DNA of 64,000 bases from Desulfosporosinus fructosivorans (GTDB lineage: Bacteria; Bacillota; Desulfitobacteriia; Desulfitobacteriales; Desulfitobacteriaceae), in the NCBI RefSeq assembly GCF_004766045.1, contig NZ_SPQQ01000002.1, positions 434,001 through 498,000 of the forward strand, given 5' to 3'. Under the pieces are notes generated by a model that was not told where the DNA came from, searched no databases, and saw nothing but the letters and a program-made list of their open reading frames with translations. This document shows, in pieces, positions 1-7,369 of this stretch. The first letter of the stretch is position 1; each line of letters opens with the position of its first letter. The translations under genes were made by a program, and so were the position numbers.

Positions 1-314
1 TCATCCACCATTTTGGCAAGTAAAGCATTCGCAATTTGAATTCCATATAAGGCCATCAACATTACCCAGATCCTCGCATAAAACTGTCCCGATATAAAAG
101 ACTCAAATGTATCTGTTCTGGCATTTTCAGGGACCCCAAAAACGGTTTTTACCGCAGATGGGATAGACCCTGCGATCTCCGTAACCGCCGGATTTTTAGC
201 AATCACAGGGTAAACCCAGGTTAAGAGTCCTTCATAAAGAATAATCCCCATTGAAATGACAGCTACTTTCTTGCGATGCTGTTTAAACGTTGCCCGAAAC
301 AATGCCCTATTCAT
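1..314 (-). CDS. ABC-2 type transporter permease, N-terminal part (runs off the window)
   Basis: An open frame starts at the ATG at 314 and continues past base 1 without a stop, giving about 104 residues (MNRALFRATFKQHRKK...). A good ribosome binding site (AAGGTGG) lies just before the ATG. The basic N-terminus followed by a hydrophobic segment (about residues 18-36) and a second one near 85-104 is typical of ABC-2 exporter permeases. It lies about 50 bases downstream of, and in the same direction as, the ATP-binding gene at 365-1240, so the two should form one exporter. The substrate cannot be told. The 3' end is outside the window. Confidence 0.75.
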   Translation of the reverse strand, partial: MNRALFRATFKQHRKKVAVISMGIILYEGLLTWVYPVIAKNPAVTEIAGSIPSAVKTVFGVPENARTDTFESFISGQFYARIWVMLMALYGIQIANALLAKMVD

Positions 315-364
315 ATTCACCCCACCTTAAGCCTATAACTATAGCTTTCTCTCGAACTTCGCGA

Positions 365-1240
365 CTATCGGTAAAAATCCATAAAAGCCTCTTCTAACTC
401 TAGAGATCGTTGCCTAAAACGTTTGACACGAACTTGAGAGAGCGCTAGCCATAAGTTATCGAGTTCACCACCTACACGGATGACGTAGCATCCCGCCTGA
501 ATCGCAGTTAGATTTAAATGACTCTGCGTTAAAAGCTCAGCGTCTTTCTTGCTCTCAACTTCGACTTCGAAGGTTTGATATTCAGCTTCTCTTAGCTGAG
601 ATATACTTTGAACGGATAAAAGCTTACCTTCGCGAATAATCCCAGCCTGCTCACAGGTACGTTCAATCTCTACAAATTGGTGGGAAGACATAAATATAGT
701 CTTACCTTTTTTCTTTTCCTCTAGGATTAAATCAATAAACACTTTTTGCATTAAAGGATCCAAGCCGGATGTCGGTTCATCAAGGATCAGCACACCTGCA
801 TCCAACATCAATGCAGAAATTATCCCCAATTTCTGTTTCATCCCTTTTGACATCTTCCGAATGAGTATTTCTAAATCCAATTCGAGAGCACTTATGAAAT
901 AATCTCGATTCTTCTTTATATGAATTTTTTCTCTATGCATTCCTGCAATGAGATTTAAAAAGTCCGCACCTGTCAAGTTTTCAATAAAGTGAAGTTCCCC
1001 CGGAAGGTAACTAACAATCTTCTTCACTTCCGTCTTTTCTCTCCAACAATCATGTTCGTTGATTGTTACTAGTCCTGAATCCGGCTTTAAGAATCCCATC
1101 AAAAGGCGGATTGTCGTGGTCTTCCCAGCTCCATTCGGACCAAGGAATCCAAACGCTGTTCCAGGCTCGACCCGAAAGCTAATGTTCTTGATTCCTCGTC
1201 CTTCGTGATAAACTTTGCTCAGTTCTTTAACCTCGATCAT
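365..1240 (-). CDS. ABC transporter ATP-binding protein
   Basis: This 291-residue protein is a complete ABC ATPase of the drug/lantibiotic-exporter type (CcmA/BcrA-like). Walker A is GPNGAGKT (residues 34-41), the signature is MSKGMKQK (about 129-136), Walker B is VLILDEP (about 148-154), and the switch histidine follows in SSHQ. The C-terminal ~80 residues are the variable tail usual for this subfamily. The start is supported by AGGGAGGA eight bases upstream. It probably energises the permease that begins at 314. The family exports drugs, peptides or lipids; nothing here decides between these. Confidence 0.9.
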   Translation of the reverse strand: MIEVKELSKVYHEGRGIKNISFRVEPGTAFGFLGPNGAGKTTTIRLLMGFLKPDSGLVTINEHDCWREKTEVKKIVSYLPGELHFIENLTGADFLNLIAGMHREKIHIKKNRDYFISALELDLEILIRKMSKGMKQKLGIISALMLDAGVLILDEPTSGLDPLMQKVFIDLILEEKKKGKTIFMSSHQFVEIERTCEQAGIIREGKLLSVQSISQLREAEYQTFEVEVESKKDAELLTQSHLNLTAIQAGCYVIRVGGELDNLWLALSQVRVKRFRQRSLELEEAFMDFYR

Positions 1241-1379
1241 GTCCTCCCTACTTCCTTAGCAAGACCTCTTTAAGATAAACCTACGGCTATTCAGTTTTAG
1301 ATATTCCTACAAGTTCGAGAAACCTTTTAGTCCAACGGTTTTCTAGCGAAGAAATAGTGAGAGACTTCAAACGGCCAAT

Positions 1380-2741
1380 CTATATTCTATTGTATTTTAT
1401 TGGTAATTTAGTTGTGTCTGTCTCCCTGCCACTCCAAATTCTTTCCCAGAGATTCTTTAATCCAAACTTCCCCCAGATAAACCTTCTACTAAAAGGTTTG
1501 GCTTGTTCAACTAGCCTTATAGTCGGATCTAGGGCGTTTAGAGCCCCCTCAAGGGTCAGCAAGGATTTCCCTACGAGGATAAATTCAGAAGGAATATGAA
1601 TTCCATGATGAAAGATGATATTGAAAAAGTCCTGAATCGATTCACCCATTGCAAATTCCCTCGAGGGTACTTTCAAATGTTTGTGACGTAAGGCAGAAAT
1701 ATCTGCTTGCAAGGCCAATCTGTCAACATGCTCCGGTACTATCCCCATTTTCGAGATTGTCTCTAAAATCAGAACATTATCACCTCGGATAAGTGCAGAA
1801 GTTAGGGACAAAATCTGCTCCCTCATAGTACGAGTTAGATGTCCTGTAATTCCGAAATCAAGTAAGGCAATTTTTTCCCCAGGTAAGATAAAAACATTAC
1901 CGGGATGTGGGTCACCATGAAAACATCCCTCCAGAAGGATCTGTTGAAGAAGCGCTTTACTTAACCGATCCGCGATCTTGTGAATATTATAAGACGTCTC
2001 CTGAGAATCAATAATTTGATGCAAAGGCGTTCCCGAAATATACTCCATGGTTAAAACGGAGGGGTGTGATAATTCCCAGTAAATCTTCGGAATCAGAATA
2101 TGGGAATTTCGCTTACCTATTTTTGCCAGTTTTTCTGCATTTTTTCCTTCATTGAGAAAATCCAACTCCCCTTTGATCGTATCGGAAAACTCCTTAAGCA
2201 GCATACGAATAGGGTATCGCTTTCCCCACTGCGTTCTCTGTTCCACTTGGCTGACAAGGATTTCAAAAATTTCTAAATCCGTTTTAACAATCTCCCGCAG
2301 CTGCGGACGTTGAACTTTCACTGCCACCCTTTCTCCATTATGCAGAATTGCGTAATGCACTTGTCCAATCGAAGCTGCCGCAAGAGGGACAGGGTCAAAT
2401 TCTCGATAAACTGATTCCAGTCTGGTCTGTAAAGATTCTTCAACCACTCGGCGTATCTCCTTAAAAGCAAGCGGACGAACTTGGTCTTGGAGCTTCGCTA
2501 ATTCTTGAACAATAGGTTGCGGAAGAAAATCTGACCGAGTACTGGCAAGTTGGCCCATCTTTATGAAAGCAGGGCCAAGTTCCGCTAAGGCAATTCTAAG
2601 GTGTGCTCCTACAATGCTTAAGTTTTCCTCCTGCATCGACAGCAAATTCCCCGAGATAAACATTGAACCAAATCCATGTCGTATGAGTACAGAAAGGATC
2701 TCAAAATATCGAGCAAAATGTCTTGCAGGTATCTCAAACAT
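1380..2741 (-). CDS. ABC1/UbiB (AarF) family atypical kinase-like protein
   Basis: The 453-residue protein carries the hallmark motifs of the UbiB atypical kinase-like family: KMGQ near residue 61, the alanine-rich AAASIGQVH loop, the lysine of VAVKVQRP, HGDPHPGN and the metal-binding DFG in LLDFGITG. Members act on isoprenoid quinone or other lipid metabolism and hydrolyse ATP. This protein is shorter than the usual ~550 residues: its C-terminus ends in a basic stretch without the two membrane helices found in many homologues, so it may be only peripherally membrane-bound. A GGAGAG site precedes the ATG. It lies alone, 139 bases from the ABC gene. A menaquinone role would suit an anaerobe but is inference. 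Confidence 0.87.
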   Translation of the reverse strand: MFEIPARHFARYFEILSVLIRHGFGSMFISGNLLSMQEENLSIVGAHLRIALAELGPAFIKMGQLASTRSDFLPQPIVQELAKLQDQVRPLAFKEIRRVVEESLQTRLESVYREFDPVPLAAASIGQVHYAILHNGERVAVKVQRPQLREIVKTDLEIFEILVSQVEQRTQWGKRYPIRMLLKEFSDTIKGELDFLNEGKNAEKLAKIGKRNSHILIPKIYWELSHPSVLTMEYISGTPLHQIIDSQETSYNIHKIADRLSKALLQQILLEGCFHGDPHPGNVFILPGEKIALLDFGITGHLTRTMREQILSLTSALIRGDNVLILETISKMGIVPEHVDRLALQADISALRHKHLKVPSREFAMGESIQDFFNIIFHHGIHIPSEFILVGKSLLTLEGALNALDPTIRLVEQAKPFSRRFIWGKFGLKNLWERIWSGRETDTTKLPIKYNRI

Positions 2742-2911
2742 CTGAATGCTCTCCGTTTCCTAGTAGGCTGTTATATAATTATGAAACTTTAAGCATAACG
2801 TGACTGCAATTTTTAGGGTTCTTATCAGGCTTAATTACCTGAAAATTATTGGAATGCAAACACGCGCTCTGAATAGTTTACATATATTGGTATGGTAAAG
2901 GGGGCGAAAAT

Positions 2912-3124
2912 ATGTTCTTAGGAAAAAATCCGTTCTCAAATCAAGGCGGAACAGCTGGAGCAGGTAGCAGTCTAGGAGTGGGAGACACGGGATTTCTTAA
3001 CCAAACCAAACCCCTGCCGATGGGGATGCAACGTTTTCTAGCCAAAAAGGGAATTAACTCTTTTGACGATCTAACAAACCGGGTTCAGTTCGCACCACGA
3101 ATGCCTTTCAGAAAAGTACGGTAA
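2912..3124 (+). CDS. small Gly-rich hypothetical protein
   Basis: A 70-residue open frame with a good ribosome binding site (AAAGGGGG) eight bases before its ATG. The N-terminal half is glycine- and serine-rich (GGTAGAGSSLGVGDTG), and the C-terminal half is basic and ends in FRKVR. There is no membrane segment or recognised motif. A stem-loop follows directly after the stop codon. The ribosome binding site and that hairpin favour a real monocistronic gene. I do not recognise the family and propose no function. Confidence 0.55.
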   Translation: MFLGKNPFSNQGGTAGAGSSLGVGDTGFLNQTKPLPMGMQRFLAKKGINSFDDLTNRVQFAPRMPFRKVR

Positions 3125-3128
3125 TCGA

Positions 3129-3153
3129 AAGAGCGGGGATTGCCCCCGCTCTT
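3129..3153 (+). terminator. terminator-like hairpin after the small Gly-rich gene
   Basis: A perfect 10-bp stem (AAGAGCGGGG at 3129-3138 with its complement at 3144-3153) starts five bases after the stop at 3124. The following sequence is not a T-run, so it is a weak intrinsic terminator on the plus strand. It could also end the minus-strand transcript of neither neighbour. Confidence 0.5.
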
Positions 3154-3203
3154 CGCCCGCTTAATACTTAATCCTATCACATAAACCAAGTAGTGCTACC
3201 TAA

Positions 3204-3536
3204 TCACCGCATCTCCTTGAAACCCCAGTTCGCAATGGACACCATAAGCCCTACAAGAAAGGCAACTCCAAAGCCTGGCACGTAAAATCCCGGCAATAGA
3301 CCACTGGTAAGCATGATCATCCAGGTATTGATAATAAGAGTGAAAACCCCTAATGTTATTAGATTAAGTGGAATGGTCAAGATAATCAGTACTGGGCGAA
3401 TCATCAAATTGACAAGACCGAGGACTATTCCTGCCCATAAGAAGTGAAGAGGGGTTGCCGCCACAATCGGTAAAAATTGTGCCGCCAAAAAAAATGCCAG
3501 TGTGCTCACTAAAACTCGGTAGATGTGTCGTTTCAT
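3204..3536 (-). CDS. YvlD-like small membrane protein (phage-holin-like 4-TMS family)
   Basis: The 110-residue protein is almost wholly hydrophobic, with four predicted membrane helices (about 7-25, 30-50, 54-78 and 85-105). It matches the pattern of the 'four-TMS phage holin' family (PF04020) that includes Bacillus subtilis YvlD, with the characteristic GLVNLMIRPVLIILTIPLNLITLG stretch between helices 2 and 3. Despite the family name there is no phage context. It is the last gene of a four-gene minus-strand operon led by a DUF2089 regulator, which mirrors the B. subtilis yvlABCD envelope-stress operon. An envelope-protective role is inferred from that parallel. Confidence 0.8.
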   Translation of the reverse strand: MKRHIYRVLVSTLAFFLAAQFLPIVAATPLHFLWAGIVLGLVNLMIRPVLIILTIPLNLITLGVFTLIINTWMIMLTSGLLPGFYVPGFGVAFLVGLMVSIANWGFKEMR

Positions 3537-3550
3537 CCTCTACTCCCCAA

Positions 3551-3850
3551 TCATTTGATCCTTATCTTGACTTGAACCTCTTCAGTTTCCACATCAACAA
3601 GGTCCAGGCCTTTGTGTTGACTTAAATCTTTGATAATTCTGTGTGTTGAGGCAATAACACCGCTCGGGGGAATTGACTTAACCCAGCTCAGATTCTTTCG
3701 AACGTTTTCATCTCGGGGAAGCGGAACACACCCAATGACCTTCTCCCCGACCCAAGCCAAATTCGTAAAGGCTTCCATGAATTCATCGATAACCCAGATA
3801 GGTACCAGAAACGAAAAGCCCCTGCGTTTCTTCACTTTGACCCGGACCAT
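3551..3850 (-). CDS. hypothetical protein in yvl-like operon
   Basis: I start this gene at the ATG at 3850 (99 residues), 17 bases after the stop of the previous gene. The open frame extends further upstream, but only by overlapping that gene. The preceding AAGG is a modest ribosome binding site. The protein has a basic N-terminus (MVRVKVKKRRGFSF), a central LVPIWVIDEFMEAF segment and a charged C-terminus ending in VQVKIRIK. The beta-rich ends resemble the C-terminus of the upstream gene product (VDVEVSDPEEGRIKVEVCVE), so the two may be related or act together. No family is recognised with confidence. Confidence 0.6.
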   Translation of the reverse strand: MVRVKVKKRRGFSFLVPIWVIDEFMEAFTNLAWVGEKVIGCVPLPRDENVRKNLSWVKSIPPSGVIASTHRIIKDLSQHKGLDLVDVETEEVQVKIRIK

Positions 3851-3866
3851 TAACAGCCTTGCTGAT

Positions 3867-4316
3867 TTATTCCACACACACTTCCACCTTAATTCGTCCC
3901 TCTTCAGGATCGGAAACTTCCACGTCCACGATGTTGCCATCTAGGTTTTCTTCAAGAATCCGGGCGAGTCCCTCAACATCCAACGCTTGCAAATCAAGAC
4001 CCTTTTGCTCTAGCTCAGCCCGTTTTTCCGCGGGAACAAAGCTCATTGCATAAACAATTAATTTAGACGCGGAATGTATCAGACTCAAAGGAACATTCAC
4101 GTTGACCTTTAGCGATTTTTCTCCAACCACTCGAACTCGCAAAAAGCGTTCCCCAGTTGCGAGCCTCTCTTTTTTTCCCAACCCATTTTCCGTGATCTGA
4201 GTTCCCGCCTTAGGCGAGTTGCCTTCCTCGATGGCCTTCAACAGATCCATCCCTTCAGCCGCAGTCAGCTTACCTTCTTGAATCATTTCAAGAATCTTCA
4301 TTTTTTCACTGCTCAT
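3867..4316 (-). CDS. SHOCT-like/YvlB-N domain protein
   Basis: The 149-residue protein begins MSSEKMKILEMIQEGKLTAAEGMDLLKAIEEG, the short helix-turn-helix-like 'SHOCT/YvlB/LiaX N-terminal' module in which an EMxxxGKLTAxEGMDLLKAI pattern recurs. A linker of about 30 residues and a beta-rich domain (RFLRVRVVGEKSLKVNVNVPLSLIHSA) follow. Proteins with this module sit in LiaX/YvlB-type envelope-stress operons. It is placed between the DUF2089 regulator (32 bases upstream) and a YvlD-like membrane protein, as expected for a yvl-like operon. A sensor or adaptor role is inference. Confidence 0.75.
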   Translation of the reverse strand: MSSEKMKILEMIQEGKLTAAEGMDLLKAIEEGNSPKAGTQITENGLGKKERLATGERFLRVRVVGEKSLKVNVNVPLSLIHSASKLIVYAMSFVPAEKRAELEQKGLDLQALDVEGLARILEENLDGNIVDVEVSDPEEGRIKVEVCVE

Positions 4317-4347
4317 TTGTTCTATCTCCCTTCAAGTCTATGTTTTC

Positions 4348-4767
4348 TCAATCTATATCTAACTGTTTTCTCATTTGAAGTGTCGCTTCCTGTACTGAAA
4401 TTTCCCCACGTTCAAGTGCTTCCAGAATCCTTTGCCTACGCTGGCTTTCCTCATTGGTGTTTTCCCTTTCAACTTCGGGATTTCTTTCCTTCTCCACTCC
4501 GTATCCAAGCGCCTCAATCACACTATCTAAGCGACTTCGAACCGTCGGATAAGAGATACCCAACTCTTTTTCCACCTCTTTGATATTCCCACGACATTTA
4601 ATAAATGCCTCCATAAAGATTAACTGTTCTTTTGGTAGCCGACAAAACTTACACGAGCTGAATTCCCCTTCGATTTTGGTCGGACAGAAGGTACAAGTTA
4701 ACTTACTAATCTTCATTTCCTGATCGCAAACCGGACACCGATGGGGCATCTTATAATCCAAGACCAT
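4348..4767 (-). CDS. DUF2089 zinc-ribbon/HTH regulator
   Basis: About 139 residues. The N-terminus holds two zinc-knuckle pairs (CPVCDQ, CTFC) and a third pair (CKFC), followed by a helix-turn-helix (NIKEVEKELGISYPTVRSRLDSVIEALGY) and a SHOCT-like C-terminal helix (ILEALERGEISVQEATLQMRK) echoing the next gene product. This is the DUF2089 architecture. The exact start is uncertain: GTG at 4770, ATG at 4767 and TTG at 4761 are all close to the TAGAGG site. It heads the four-gene operon and probably autoregulates through the palindrome that overlaps its own -10 box. Confidence 0.8.
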   Translation of the reverse strand: MVLDYKMPHRCPVCDQEMKISKLTCTFCPTKIEGEFSSCKFCRLPKEQLIFMEAFIKCRGNIKEVEKELGISYPTVRSRLDSVIEALGYGVEKERNPEVERENTNEESQRRQRILEALERGEISVQEATLQMRKQLDID

Positions 4768-4794
4768 CACCTCTACATTCAGTTGCTAATACGC

Positions 4795-4837
4795 TTATAT
4801 TGATTAATATAATAAACGTATGTATTAATAATGTCAA
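4795..4837 (-). promoter_or_regulatory. sigma-A promoter and operator of the yvl-like operon
   Basis: On the minus strand a consensus -35 TTGACA (4832-4837) is separated by exactly 17 bases from TATTAT (4809-4814), 42 bases upstream of the DUF2089 start. A palindrome with 7-bp arms, TTATATT/AATATAA with a four-base gap (4795-4812), overlaps the -10 box and is the likely operator for the DUF2089 protein. Confidence 0.7.
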
Positions 4838-4898
4838 TATATTATTTAATATATTTAATGTTATGCTGAATATTATTAGCTATTTACTAATACTTCAA

Positions 4899-4931
4899 AA
4901 GGCAGGAAGCGATTATGACGCTTCCTGCCTT
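4899..4931 (-). terminator. terminator of the Cache chemoreceptor gene
   Basis: A perfect 13-bp stem (4899-4911 with 4919-4931, arm AAGGCAGGAAGCG) with a 7-base loop. On the minus strand it is followed by TTTTG, and on the plus strand by TTCTT, so it can act in both directions. It lies about 95 bases after the stop of the chemoreceptor at 5026. Confidence 0.85.
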
Positions 4932-5025
4932 TTCTTAGCTGGTAGTTATCGAAACTTGGTAAGCAAGGGGATGGTTCTCATGTTTCCTATAATTGCGAGC
5001 GTAGCTACAAGGTTTCTTTACTTCT

Positions 5026-7056
5026 CTAAACCCGAAACTTGCTTACGGCTTCCTGCAGATTCTGGGCCAACATAGCAAGGCTCTGGCTCGAGGAAGCGAT
5101 TTCTTCCATAGACGCCGATTGTTCCTCAGTAGCCGCCGATACTGTCTGAGCTTCTCCAGTCACCTTTTTGCTCAAGCTATCAATCCGGTTCATGGAACCT
5201 ACAAATTGTTGGCTACCACTAGCCATCTGATCTATAGTCAAAGATATTTCTTTGACCTGATCAGATACTTGGGTTACTAATCCTGCGATTTCTTGAAAAG
5301 CTTGACCAGCTGCGTTAACCACTTCTGCTCCCAGCCTAACTTCTCGGGTGCCATTTCCCATGGCCAGAACAGCTTGATCGGTGTCTCCCTGAATTTCAGC
5401 AATCAGGGCGGAGATTTCTTTGGTCGCTTCCTGTGACTGCTCTGCCAATTTGCGCACTTCTTCAGCCACAACAGCAAATCCGCGCCCTTGTTCACCTGCC
5501 CTTGCCGCCTCAATAGCCGCGTTGAGGGCCAATAAATTGGTTTGCTCAGCAATACTTGAGATGGTCACAACAATCTGCCCAATTTCCTTCGAACGTTCAC
5601 CCAATTCAGCGACCGCTTTGGCGGAGGTTGTAACAGTTTGTTCGATCTGAGCCATTTGATGTACTGCTTTAGTCACCGAGCTGTTCCCCTCATTGGCCTT
5701 TTCGGTAGCCTGTACCGATTGCCCTGCAACCTCACTAGTTGTTGCCGAGACCTGTTGGATGCTGGCAGACATCTGCTCTACCGCGGCCGAGGCTTCATCC
5801 ACTGCGCTTAATTGTTCTTCCGCACTTGTCGCCACTTCGGTGATTGACGTTGCTACCATGATCGAGGCCTGAGCTGATTGTTCAACACTGGCCGTGAGCT
5901 CTTCACTTGCAGCAGCTAACTGCTCAGATTGTGAGTAAACCTTAGTGACCAGTTCACGCAAATTTGTCCTCATATCCTGGAAACCATTAGCCAGTTGTCC
6001 AATCTCATCTTCAGAAAAATCCCGTGTCTCACGCTCTCTGAAGTCTCCATGGGCCAAGAGCAGGCATTCGTCTCGAATCAACAAGATAGGTTTTGTAAAC
6101 CTTTTGGCAATCAATACAATTGCTAGGGCAGTGATGACTAAACACACTATGGCAATTATTATCATCATTCGAGCCAAACTGTTAGTTTCTCTGCTGGCCT
6201 CGGCTTCGGGCGCTTCCACCATCATGACCCAACGTTGACTGCCTGGCAACTCGATTGGCGTGAATACCGCGACACTTGGAACAATACCAAAGGAATATGT
6301 CCCACTTAACTGTTTCCCGGACTCCACTGTCGTTTTAAACAGGTTGATCAAATGGTCGTCCAGTTCAGCTTGTGATAACTTAAGTTCTGGATTAATGTTC
6401 TTTTCGAGAAGGTTGAGTTTACCAATGACTTCGGGTTGTTTGGGGTCAGCTATGACCACGCCTGAATCATCGGCGATTTGACCGTCGCCAGTCTCTAGAA
6501 ATTCAACATTCTTTATCAGTTCTGACAATCTTTCCACCGAAAATGTTCCGACCAATACCCCAGTCGACTGATCGTCATGCGTAACTGGTACTGCTAAGAC
6601 AACTGCCAACTTCCCAGTCGACTTAGACACCAGCGGGTCTGATACAACTGCTTTCTTAGTTTCTATAACTTTCTTGAAATAGTCGCGGTCTCCGTAGGGA
6701 GCAGATGCTCCTGTATTGGTAAGCCCAGACCCATCAGGTGCAATCAAAACGACTGCATCAAAAGTGCCGAATCGTGTTTTGGCCTCCGCTAGGACTTGAG
6801 CGATCTTCACCTTGTCAGTACCCGTGCGAATTTCCTGGAGATTTCCCAAATCTTCCAGTCGAGATAGCATTACATTTAGATCGGCTTGAACACGATTACT
6901 ATAGTCCGTTCCCACCGCCATGGCTGTCTGATCAACACTCTGTGTCAAAGATTGCTTGGAAAGATAATAGCTAACCCCGGTTAGCACGCTTAAAACCAAG
7001 ATAAAAAGGGGCAACAGGATCAATAGTAACTTGGTTTGAATGTTTTTGACTTTCAT
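5026..7056 (-). CDS. methyl-accepting chemotaxis protein with Cache sensor domain
   Basis: I choose the ATG at 7056 (676 residues) because a perfect AAGGAGGAG site precedes it; the frame stays open further upstream. Order: membrane helix (about 10-32), a large extracellular double-Cache-type domain (about 40-280), second helix (about 295-317), HAMP, then the cytoplasmic signalling domain with the conserved hairpin tip [40 protein letters not shown]. It lacks the C-terminal aromatic tail seen in the two receptors of the che operon. It senses an unknown extracellular ligand. The gene is monocistronic, with a structured leader and a downstream terminator. Confidence 0.93.
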   Translation of the reverse strand: MKVKNIQTKLLLILLPLFILVLSVLTGVSYYLSKQSLTQSVDQTAMAVGTDYSNRVQADLNVMLSRLEDLGNLQEIRTGTDKVKIAQVLAEAKTRFGTFDAVVLIAPDGSGLTNTGASAPYGDRDYFKKVIETKKAVVSDPLVSKSTGKLAVVLAVPVTHDDQSTGVLVGTFSVERLSELIKNVEFLETGDGQIADDSGVVIADPKQPEVIGKLNLLEKNINPELKLSQAELDDHLINLFKTTVESGKQLSGTYSFGIVPSVAVFTPIELPGSQRWVMMVEAPEAEASRETNSLARMMIIIAIVCLVITALAIVLIAKRFTKPILLIRDECLLLAHGDFRERETRDFSEDEIGQLANGFQDMRTNLRELVTKVYSQSEQLAAASEELTASVEQSAQASIMVATSITEVATSAEEQLSAVDEASAAVEQMSASIQQVSATTSEVAGQSVQATEKANEGNSSVTKAVHQMAQIEQTVTTSAKAVAELGERSKEIGQIVVTISSIAEQTNLLALNAAIEAARAGEQGRGFAVVAEEVRKLAEQSQEATKEISALIAEIQGDTDQAVLAMGNGTREVRLGAEVVNAAGQAFQEIAGLVTQVSDQVKEISLTIDQMASGSQQFVGSMNRIDSLSKKVTGEAQTVSAATEEQSASMEEIASSSQSLAMLAQNLQEAVSKFRV

Positions 7057-7369
7057 AATATAGACTCCTCCTTTATGTACATTTTTACAATATTCGACAT
7101 TTTGTATAATAAAAAACTGTGGCATATAGCCACAGCTTAAAAATCGTGTATTTCACGATATTCTAGTTTGGCAACCTGACTATCATAGTGTAATGAAACA
7201 CCTTAGACTCATGGCTTTGTGCCCCTACTTTTCAGTAAGTTTACTTTTGTCATTGTTATTTAATCATCGTATTTAAAGGCTCTGATAAAAACTCTATGAA
7301 TAAACTGAAGACATAATTTTACACTATTTATATCTAAAATTCAACACATCATTAAATCTATATAACTAC
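7057..7369 (-). promoter_or_regulatory. leader and promoter region of the Cache chemoreceptor
   Basis: No gene fits here. Going toward the receptor on the minus strand there is a small hairpin (ATCGTG/CACGAT arms around 7143-7160). Next comes a terminator-like hairpin (7117-7135) with six T's after it. A Spo0A-box-like TGTCGAA (7093-7099) follows, directly joined to TATTGT, and finally the ribosome binding site. The order hairpin, then -10-like box, leaves two readings: the hairpin ends the upstream ABC-F transcript and a promoter lies at TGTCGAATATTGT, or the hairpin attenuates a longer leader. Confidence 0.55.
7111..7135 (-). terminator. intrinsic terminator or attenuator between abc-F gene and chemoreceptor
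   Basis: Perfect 7-bp GC-rich stem CTGTGGC/GCCACAG (7129-7135 and 7117-7123) with a five-base loop, followed on the minus strand by TTTTTT (7116-7111). This is a canonical intrinsic terminator. It is 235 bases after the ABC-F stop but only 55 before the receptor ATG. Confidence 0.7.

Noticed and set aside
3204..3536. phage holin and prophage remnant
   Set aside because: The family name is misleading; the neighbours are a yvl-like operon and no phage gene is present.
7057..7200. c-di-GMP riboswitch before the chemoreceptor
   Set aside because: The leader lacks the conserved GGCAAACC/GGGACGCAAAGCC core of class I and I cannot fit class II.
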